Source: Prevotella sp. UBA1378
GTDB lineage: Bacteria > Bacteroidota > Bacteroidia > Bacteroidales > Bacteroidaceae
Direction of reading: 5' to 3'
Assembly: GCA_002305505.1 (NCBI GenBank)
Contig: DBRC01000008.1
Location: 43,537 to 52,290 of the forward strand
Length of the DNA stretch: 8,754 nucleotides
Shown here: piece after piece, positions 1-6,463 of the stretch
Layout of the letters: every line of letters starts with the position of its first letter
How positions within the stretch are numbered: the stretch's first letter is position 1
The notes under the pieces: generated by a model
The model's database searches: none
What the model saw: the letters and a program-made list of their open reading frames with translations, nothing else
What the model was told of the DNA's origin: nothing
Program-made: the position numbers and the translations under genes

Positions 1-204
1 GGGCTACAAGGTGCTTGTACGTTTTTGGACATACGGATTTGGGTTTACATCATCGCGCTTCCGCGATGCCCAAAGCCGGGATAATGCTCATCATGTTCCT
101 TTTTCATGATTCAGGTTACCGTTGCCTATTGAAAAAGGAAAAGTTTATCGGGCAATAACGACACCAAGGCATAAATGCTTATGCAAGAGTTTGGGTGATA
201 GCCC
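1..204. other. Left-edge region without a supported gene; contains a bulged hairpin
   Basis: I find no credible gene here. Short open stretches exist on both strands, but none has a recognisable protein or a convincing start. The visible structure is a bulged hairpin at 35-77. Its lower arms (35-43 with 69-77) pair 8 of 9 positions, there is a 7-nt bulge at 44-50, and the upper arms (51-57 with 62-68) pair perfectly around the loop CTTC. No T-run follows on either strand, so it does not look like an intrinsic terminator. The region lies downstream of the susD terminator and may be plain intergenic sequence or part of a dispersed repeat. Confidence 0.4.
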
Positions 205-245
205 TAAAAACTTACCACGGCCTCATTGTCCATGAGACCGTGGTA
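205..245 (-). terminator. Rho-independent terminator of the susC-susD operon
   Basis: Read on the minus strand, this is a 14-bp stem (arms 232-245 and 213-226) with a 5-nt loop (227-231). All pairs are Watson-Crick except one G:U wobble. The same position would be an A-C mismatch on the plus strand, which favours the minus-strand transcript. The stem is followed within two bases by a run of five U (206-210). It begins 15 nt after the susD stop codon, so it should end the susC-susD message. Confidence 0.88.
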
Positions 246-260
246 AAAGTTGCCGGGCCG

Positions 261-2606
261 TTATTGGTTATACCCGTAGTTCTGGTAAGCCTTCTTGGCC
301 TCGTCGGTGAGCAGCGTCCCGCCCTCGTCGGTGAGCAGGTCGAGGAACGTCTGCGGGAAAGGCTTCAGCGTCATGTAGTTCTGGAAAGCACCTTTGGGCT
401 TGCCGTCCTGCCCGGTGGTGGCAGTGGTATTGTCCGATGCGTCCCATTGGCCCACGGCATACGTGGTGTTGTTGGCATTAGCCCCCATCTGATGGTGCCA
501 CTGTATGCGCTCGGCCTGCAACCCCGAGTGGTGGAGGATTTCGTAGTACATCTCTTCCTGACTGAACTCGCGGCAGTATTCGTTGAGGATGAACTCGATG
601 AAGCGCCTGTCATTGGTGTTGGCAGCCGGAGGATAGTTTTCGAGCTTCGACTTCTCCGACACCCCGTCCCAGTAGGTCTCGTCCACCTTGATTTTATCGT
701 ACGTATCAGCCATTACAGAATAAGGATACTGCTGCTCGGCCTTCGACAGAGCCTCGTGCCCGGGATAAAGGCGTGCAATCACCTCGGCGCGATTGTCGGA
801 CGACTTGAACGATGCCCGCTTGCGCAGCTCGTTAATGTCGTTCACAGCCAGGCCGTATTCGCCCTTGCGGCCGTAAGCCTCGGCACGCAGCAGATACGTC
901 TCGGCCAAGCGGAACAGGGGCACGTCCTTGTAACCGTAGATACTATTGGCGGCCGGGCGGTTGCAGTCGTCGTATTTAGACGTGGCTATGTAGCCTACGC
1001 GCACGCCGTTCTCCAGTCCGTAGTGCTGGGTCGACACACCGGCACCGTTGACGAACGAATAGCCCTTACCCGATGCCACGAGCTGCGGCCGGTAGTAGAA
1101 CTTACCGTCTTTCTTCATCCAGCGTGGGAAGAGCACGAAAGGCTGTGCATCCACCTCGGCAGCGTCGATGGCTGTCTCCTTCGTATTTTCGAGGATGGCA
1201 AAAGCCAGGTCGCCCGCTCCCATCTTGTGCTCGCCGGCCACAGCCATGCGGCCGCCCCACGAGGCACGCTTATACGTGGGCAGGATGTTGGTGTTGAAGT
1301 ATTCGGCCTGATCTGCCGACCATGTATAAGTAGCATTCTTCGGGCTGTTGTAAGCATAGTAAGGCTCGTCGGGAGCAGCTACGCTCATCGAACCGCCGTT
1401 CAGGGCAGTGGTATACTCTATGTTGAACGACTTCTGGAAGCGCGCATCGTTGATTTTGTCGGTGAACACGTCGAAGCCCCAATCGTTGTTGCGGTAGCTG
1501 GTATTAAGTATCGTCGGGTTTTCCCATGTATAGTCGGGTATACCCCACAGAGCGTCTACATAGCTGCCGGAAAAGAGGCATCCGGCGCGCTGCCCGTAGC
1601 GGTAGTTGTCGCCCGACACGCTGAATACAGCCGAGAGGATATTCTCCTTGCTGTACTCGTTCTCGTACGTGCCGATACCGTTCTTCCACAGCCCTGCATA
1701 GTCGCGCTCCAGTTCGTACTGCCCGCTGCCGATGACCATGCTGGCATAGTGGATGCAGGAGTCGAGGTCGGTAGCCACGCTGCCCTTGTAAAGCATGCCG
1801 AGGTACGACTTCGGGTTCGAGTTGTCTATGGTCCCGTCGGTCTTGCGCCCGTACTCGGCGGTGCCGTATCCGGCTCCCTGCGCACGCATCAGGTAGAGCT
1901 TTGCGAGGAAGTGGGCGGCAGCATACTTGGTGATGCGCCCGAACTCCGAGTCGCTGTACTCCTCGGGCAGATTCTCCACGGCATAGCGCATGTCGGAAAT
2001 CATCATCTCCCAGAGCACCTTCGACGGTGTGCGCTCGTAATAGAACGCTGCCGGCAGACTGGTGATACTGGTCGTAGGCACGTACACATCGCCCAGCAAG
2101 GTGTTGAGCGTGTAGAACAGATAGGCGCGGTTAAAGAGCGCTTCCGACAGTCGTTGGGCTGCATAAGCGCCGTCGGAGGCATACTTGCCCACGGCCTTGC
2201 CGCTGCGGATGAAAACAATGGCTTTGTTGCACACGTCGATAACGGGATAGCAGTTGATGATGAATCCCGACTGTTGCCTCGACTGAACGCCCATGAAGGT
2301 GTTCATATATCCCGGTATGGTATTCCATGCACCGGTAGCCTGCCATTGCGAGGTGGAGAACTGGTTGATGGCAGTGGCGCCGCTGGCCACGCCGCAATCG
2401 TGACCCAGCTCGAAGCAGAAGCCTCCCTCGGTATAGGGATGGCGCAGGCGTTCGGCGTTGTAGGTGGCCACCACCAGCTGGTCGAGCCCCTGCTCTGTCT
2501 CAAAATATTCCTGTGTAATCGTCGAGACCATTTCCTCCTTCAGGAAATCGTCGGAACACGAGGTTGCCGCCATGGCGAGCAAACCCATATATATATACTT
2601 CTTCAT
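261..2606 (-). CDS. SusD/RagB-family outer-membrane lipoprotein, unusually long (781 aa)
   Basis: This is the surface lipoprotein that caps a SusC barrel and helps capture glycans or peptides for import. The start at 2606 gives a short basic signal peptide (MKKYIY...) and a lipobox ending in Cys17 (AATSC). Cys17 is followed by SDD, matching the Bacteroidetes surface-export signal. Family marks are the N-terminal helical part (about 25-240), the SusD-type helix 'AETYLLRAEAYGRKGEY' near 568-584 running into 'INELRKRA' (591-598), 'FILNEYCREFSQEEMYYEIL' (672-691), and the C-terminal 'PFPQTFLDLL' (749-758). At 781 residues it is much longer than classical SusD (about 550). Extra sequence lies at about 400-560 and between 600 and 667. 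Two cysteine pairs are close in sequence (64/71 and 119/126). It lies 24 nt downstream of susC, is complete, and ends at a terminator. The substrate cannot be predicted. Confidence 0.93.
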   Translation of the reverse strand: MKKYIYMGLLAMAATSCSDDFLKEEMVSTITQEYFETEQGLDQLVVATYNAERLRHPYTEGGFCFELGHDCGVASGATAINQFSTSQWQATGAWNTIPGYMNTFMGVQSRQQSGFIINCYPVIDVCNKAIVFIRSGKAVGKYASDGAYAAQRLSEALFNRAYLFYTLNTLLGDVYVPTTSITSLPAAFYYERTPSKVLWEMMISDMRYAVENLPEEYSDSEFGRITKYAAAHFLAKLYLMRAQGAGYGTAEYGRKTDGTIDNSNPKSYLGMLYKGSVATDLDSCIHYASMVIGSGQYELERDYAGLWKNGIGTYENEYSKENILSAVFSVSGDNYRYGQRAGCLFSGSYVDALWGIPDYTWENPTILNTSYRNNDWGFDVFTDKINDARFQKSFNIEYTTALNGGSMSVAAPDEPYYAYNSPKNATYTWSADQAEYFNTNILPTYKRASWGGRMAVAGEHKMGAGDLAFAILENTKETAIDAAEVDAQPFVLFPRWMKKDGKFYYRPQLVASGKGYSFVNGAGVSTQHYGLENGVRVGYIATSKYDDCNRPAANSIYGYKDVPLFRLAETYLLRAEAYGRKGEYGLAVNDINELRKRASFKSSDNRAEVIARLYPGHEALSKAEQQYPYSVMADTYDKIKVDETYWDGVSEKSKLENYPPAANTNDRRFIEFILNEYCREFSQEEMYYEILHHSGLQAERIQWHHQMGANANNTTYAVGQWDASDNTTATTGQDGKPKGAFQNYMTLKPFPQTFLDLLTDEGGTLLTDEAKKAYQNYGYNQ

Positions 2607-2630
2607 AATGTATATCGTTATTAAGTTGAA

Positions 2631-5600
2631 TTAGAATCCTAAGCGCACGCCCAATACGAAGCTGCGCGTAATACAGGTATTGTTGGTCTGCCCGCCGATG
2701 TGGTTGGCAGCGTCCCATCCGGTGATGTCGTCGGGGTTGATACCGGCCTTCACCAGTTCGCCGCCGAAGAGGAACGGATTGAGCACCTGTGCATAGACCT
2801 GTGCACTGTGAGCCGACAGGCTGCGCAGCACGGTCTTAGGCAGATTGTACGACAGCGATATGTTGCGCACTATCACCATGTTGCCCTTGGTATAGTTGCG
2901 CACGTAGTCGTAGGTAGTGGTGCGGCTGGCCGTGGTGGGCTGTGCAAACTCGGCGCCGGTATTGGTCGGGCTCCACGTGTCGTTCTCTATGCGGCGCCCG
3001 ATGGTCTGCGTCAGGCCATAGTAGGTATTGCCGAAGCGTCCGTAAACGAAGAAGCCGAGCGAGAAGTCTTTATACGTAAAGGTATTGGTAAGACCGAACT
3101 GGCACTTTGGCGACTTTTGGTAAACGATCTTGTCGTCGTTGTTGAACGTGCCGAAGCCGTTGTTCTCGTAATAATATTTCTTCCCGTTGTATGTAAACGA
3201 TTTAGCCCCTTCGGTATTCTCGTCGCAGAGCACCATCGGCTGGTCCTTTATCTTATACTGTCCCGGCAGGAATATCACCTTGTTTCCGGCATAGGCCGCC
3301 ATCATCATCTTGTCGCTTTCGTTATCCTGCCAGATGCGGTCGTATTCGTAGTCGTAGAATACGTTGAGCGGACTGCCGATGAACCATGTGTTGCCCGGTT
3401 CGTCGACCTCTCCTGCCGACAGCTCTACAATCTTTTCCTTATTGGTAGAGAACGACCAGTCGGTCTGCCAGCTGAAATCTTTCTTCTTTATGTTTACTGT
3501 AGAGAGCGTCAGCTCGAATCCCTTATTCTGTGTCTTTCCGATGTTCGAGCGAATCTGCGCATAACCTGTAATCACGGGGATGCTGCGGTTCATGATTACA
3601 TCGTCCGTATTGGCCACGTAGTACTCCAAGCTACCGAAGATACGGTTGTTGAGCACGGCGAAATCGATACCGAAGTTGGTCGAAGACGTTTTTTCTCATC
3701 CGAGGTCGTAGTTGGGCATCACATCGGGCTTAGCCCCGTCTACGTTGCTCCCCGCACCGTGGCCGAACGGGATCTTTGCATAGGTAGAGGTAACCGAACC
3801 GGCAGTAGAGTAAGGCGATACCGAAGAGTTGCCCGTAACACCATAGCCCACGCGCAGCTTCAGCTGGTCGAGCCACTGGATATTCTTCATGAAGGCTTCC
3901 TCGCTCACCTTCCATGCCACGGCAGCCGAGGGGAAGAAGTCCCACTTATGCCCTTCGGCCAGCACGCTGGCACCGTCGTAGCGCCCGGTAAGCGTAAGCA
4001 AGTAGCGGTCTTTCAGCGCGTATTTCAGGCGTGCCATGTACGACGAGCGCGTCCAGTTCGAGTAATTCGTGCCGTAGGAAGCCTTGTCGCGGTTAGAGTT
4101 TCCGAGGTCGTACCACATCGACGTGGGGTACACCACGTTGTAGGCACGGATATTGATGCCCTCCGTGCGGTATTTCTCCGCACTCTGCATCAAGGTAGCG
4201 CCAAAGCTGTGGTCGCCGATTGTCTTATCGTAGTAGAGCAGGTTCTCGAGCGTCCACGACATATTGGTCGACTGGTTGTTGTAGCCCACGAGTGCCTCGG
4301 TGCTGTCGAATCCGTATACGTTCGACCACCCCTCGCTGTAGAAGCTGCCGTAACGCGTATGGCGGAACTGCGTACCGAAGTTGGTGCGCCACTTCAGCCC
4401 CTCGAGCGGCTGCCAGAACTTGCCCAGCTGCACTTCGAAGAACGAGCTGAGGTTAAGGCCGTAGTAGCGGTATTCGTTCTGCGATTCGGTGATGTCGGCC
4501 ACGATGTTGTGCCCGGCCTGTCCGTTGGTTGTACCTACGAGGAATGTCCCGTCCTCATTGTAGCAGGGCACCCACGGCATGATGTTCATCGCCAGTCCGT
4601 AAGAGTCCTTGGCCACGGTATTGTCGAAGTTGCTCACGATACCGTAGTTCTTGATGGCATGCGAACCGTTGAGTGCCAGGCCCACGTTGAGCCAGTCGGT
4701 CGGTGCTATTTCGCCGTTCATGTTTACGGTAAAACGCTCATAGTCCTGATCTTTCACCGGCACTTCCTGATTCAGGTATCCGAACGAGATATAGAGCTTC
4801 GACTTGTCCGAACCGGCCGATAGCGACAGCTGATGGGTATTGGTGAAAGCCGTGCGCGTGACGAGCTTGCCCCAGTCGGTATTCAGCAGATTTGCCGAGT
4901 TGTACACCGGCACCTGTGCGGCATAACCAGCCTCCTTCTCTTCCTCCGTGGCGGCACGCAGCTGCACCGTCCCGTCGGCATTATAGGCGAAAGCCGTCCG
5001 GATTACCCGGTCGCACCATGCCTCGGTACCGATAAAGTTGGCCTTGTCGTAGTCGGGGTCGGGAGCCGTACCGTAGTTACCGCCGTACGTACCGCCGTTG
5101 ATGGCAGCCTGGCGCTGGTAGTCGAGCAGCTGCCCGGCACTCATGTAATCGGTAGTGGAGCTGAGCTTGCTCCAGCTGAACGAGCCGTCGTAGTTGATGC
5201 TTACCCGGCCTTTCTGGCCTTTCTTCGAGGTGATGATCACCACGCCGTTGGCACCGCGCGAACCGTAGATGGCCGTGGCCGAGGCATCCTTCAGGATTTC
5301 GATGCTCTCGATGTCGCTCGGGTTGATGTCGGCCATCGAGCCGGCTGTCAAAGGGATACCGTCAATGACATAAAGAGGCGTGTTGTCGGCCAGCAGCGAG
5401 CGGTTACCGCGGATACGCACGTCGCCCAGTTCGCCGGGGCGGTTGTTCGACGTGATGTCGACACCCGATGTCTTTCCCTGCATGGCCTGCAGGGCGTTCT
5501 GCACGGGGCGCTCCTCGATGGTCTTGCTCGTGATGCGCGACATTGCTCCCGTAAGGTCGCTCTTCTTCATCGAGCCGTAGCCCACCACTACCAGCTCGTC

Positions 5601-5939
5601 GAGCACCTTTGCGTCTTCGCGGAGCACGATACGCAATGTCTTGTTGTTGCCTACCTTCACCGATTCGGGGATGTAGCCAACGAAAGTTACTTTCAGCACG
5701 GTCGACGGCGTTACGTTCGACAGCGAGAAATTGCCGTCGATGTCGGTAACCACACCATTCGTACTGCTGGCCATGACACTCGCGCCCATTATGGGTTCGC
5801 CGTTCGTGTCGACCACCTTTCCTGTTACCTTGTCTTGTGCATAAGCGCCGGCAGCGCCCGCTACAAACAGCAACATGAACATGAGCCGGAAGAAGACTAT
5901 CCTCACCGGCAACTGTTGGGATTCACCATAGTTTCTCAT
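2631..5939 (-). pseudogene. SusC/RagA-family TonB-dependent outer-membrane transporter, interrupted by an in-frame TGA
   Basis: This encodes a TonB-powered outer-membrane importer partnered by the SusD protein. Reading through the stop gives 1102 residue positions, a normal SusC length. Order of parts: signal peptide (about 1-34, AYA|QDK); carboxypeptidase-regulatory-like domain (about 36-108, 'GEPIMGASV', 'TDIDGNFSL'); TonB box region 'LDELVVVGYG' (113-122); plug with 'VRIRGNRSLLADNTPLYVIDG' residues near 174-194 and 'EILKDASATAIYGSRGANG' (214-232); then the beta-barrel, ending in 'SFVLGVRLGF' with the terminal Phe typical of the barrel-assembly signal. There is no STN domain, so sigma/anti-sigma signalling is not indicated. 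TGA replaces codon 748 (3696-3698) and homology resumes in the same frame. The translated product would be 747 aa, without the last 354 residues and the assembly signal. Likely a recent nonsense allele, but a sequence error is possible. Confidence 0.9.
3696..3698 (-). other. Premature stop codon (TGA for expected TGG) in susC
   Basis: On the minus strand the codons read Tyr-Asp-Leu-Gly-TGA-Glu-Lys-Thr. SusC proteins carry a conserved 'N-x-D-L-x-W-E-K-T' stretch at this point of the barrel, so the expected codon is TGG (Trp). One base, T instead of C at plus-strand position 3696, accounts for the stop. The downstream frame is unshifted: codon 3696-3698 and the later codons at 3693-3695, 3690-3692 and onward are in the same phase. 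Confidence 0.88.
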
Positions 5940-5989
5940 ACGTTCTTTTTTAGTTAATAGATAATGTACGTTTCAGTTTGTTTCCGGCT

Positions 5990-5998
5990 GCAAATGTA
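5990..5998 (-). promoter_or_regulatory. Bacteroidetes-type promoter (-7 box) for the susC-susD operon
   Basis: The minus strand reads TACATTTGC, a full match to the TAnnTTTGC box recognised by the primary sigma factor of Bacteroidetes. It lies 50 nt upstream of the susC start at 5939, which implies a leader of about 45 nt. A good -33 TTTG is not obvious; the best candidate is a TGTGG about 20 nt upstream. The leader is A-rich next to the ATG and lacks a clear Shine-Dalgarno, as is common in this phylum. Confidence 0.7.
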
Positions 5999-6210
5999 GC
6001 ATATTTCCAGATACGCCACATTGAATAGGAGATATTTTTTTTCAGGGAATATCAAAAACCACAGCAGAAAATCAAAAATCAAAGTTCGTGGGGGTAAGTG
6101 ATTGGGGAGCAAACGGAAAGATGCCGTGGTTTTTAAGGTGTGAGCAGTAAAATGACCGTAAGGTTATGAATATTTTCCGGGAAAAAGCCACTGATATCAG
6201 CATTTATTAT
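5999..6210. other. Divergent intergenic control region between the susC and cobalamin-transport promoters
   Basis: No gene is supported here. The stretch separates two outward-facing -7 boxes and is AT-rich for this window. It contains an imperfect 12-nt inverted repeat at 6054-6065 and 6123-6134 (11 of 12 positions pair, 57-nt spacer), a 13-nt palindrome at 6173-6185 (TTTTCC-G-GGAAAA) and a perfect 10-nt palindrome at 6191-6200 (CTGATATCAG). The two palindromes lie just upstream of the plus-strand promoter and could be operators. No regulator can be assigned. Confidence 0.45.
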
Positions 6211-6219
6211 TACCTTTGC
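6211..6219 (+). promoter_or_regulatory. Bacteroidetes-type promoter (-7 box) for the cobalamin-transport operon
   Basis: TACCTTTGC is an exact TAnnTTTGC match. Transcription from it should begin at about 6222-6226, directly at the first pairing element of the cobalamin riboswitch, which is the expected arrangement for a leader riboswitch. A -33 element is not clearly visible at the normal distance. Instead the 10-nt palindrome at 6191-6200 occupies the space between the -7 box and the -33 position. Confidence 0.7.
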
Positions 6220-6221
6220 CA

Positions 6222-6395
6222 CGATTAAGGTTCGCTTGGCCGCGATTAATTGGGAACGTGAGTGTGAATCTCCGACTGTCCCGCAGCTGTAAGCTCCTTT
6301 ATAAGTCCTGAACGGTAAAACCACTGCCCCCGCAATGGGGGGGGCGGGAAGGTGTTCGGGAATGGAGCATAGTCAGAAGACCAGCCTTATGACAT
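6222..6395 (+). ncRNA. Cobalamin (B12) riboswitch aptamer
   Basis: This leader RNA binds cobalamin and normally represses the downstream transport genes. The conserved aptamer core is present in order: 'TTAATTGGGAA' (6246-6256), 'TGAATCTCCGACTGTCCCGC' (6265-6284) with 'AGCTGTAA' after it, 'CCACTG' (6321-6326), 'GGGAAGG' (6346-6352), and the B12-box 'AGTCAGAAGACCAGCC' (6371-6386). Supporting pairings are TAAGG 6226-6230 with CCTTA 6385-6389 (closing stem), GCTCC 6293-6297 with GGAGC 6364-6368, and TCCTGAAC 6306-6313 with GTTCGGGA 6354-6361 (one G:U). One peripheral stem is made of C5 (6327-6331) against an unbroken run of eight G (6337-6344). The 3' boundary is approximate, because a distal hairpin may belong to the switch. 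Confidence 0.95.
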
Positions 6396-6398
6396 ACG

Positions 6399-6432
6399 GG
6401 CAGCATGCTTTCGAGGAAAAGAACATGATGCC
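6399..6432 (+). promoter_or_regulatory. Candidate riboswitch expression-platform hairpin covering upstream start codons
   Basis: GGCAGCATG (6399-6407) can pair with CATGATGCC (6424-6432), 8 of 9 positions with one G-A mismatch, around a 16-nt loop. The 3' arm holds two adjacent ATG codons (6425 and 6428) in frame with the binding-protein gene, and the loop holds an AGGA (6414-6417) spaced 7 nt from the first of them. No U-run follows, so control at translation is more likely than transcription termination. Folding and its dependence on cobalamin are inferred. Confidence 0.4.
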
Positions 6433-6463
6433 GGAACAACAAAACATATACGGAAAAGAAATT

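Noticed and set aside
45..107. 20-codon minus-strand ORF (MKKEHDEHYPGF...)
   Set aside because: It is short, without a ribosome site or recognisable homology, and overlaps the hairpin at 35-77.
195..2624. 809-codon plus-strand open frame opposite susD
   Set aside because: It mirrors susD almost end to end, has no recognisable domain, and is explained by codon bias of a GC-rich gene. The SusD reading has a lipobox and family motifs.
3654..3698. Programmed frameshift or a separate gene for the C-terminal part of SusC
   Set aside because: Both parts are in the same frame, so a frameshift would not help. The C-terminal part has no signal peptide, ribosome site or plausible start; the first GTG at 3656 is internal to the barrel.
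3696..3698. UGA reassigned to Trp in this organism
   Set aside because: The binding-protein gene ends normally at TGA within the ATGA overlap, and Trp codons elsewhere in these genes are TGG. No code change is known in Bacteroidales.
2700..5957. Long plus-strand open frames (2700-4823 and 4833-5957) opposite susC
   Set aside because: They are antisense shadows of the SusC coding sequence and show no protein family features or start signals.
6133..6324. 63-codon minus-strand ORF in the divergent region
   Set aside because: It overlaps the promoter and riboswitch on the opposite strand and has no supporting features.
6335..6463. Earlier ATG at 6335 as start of the binding protein
   Set aside because: It lies inside the cobalamin aptamer, in the G-run stem. 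The 43 extra residues are unlike a signal peptide.
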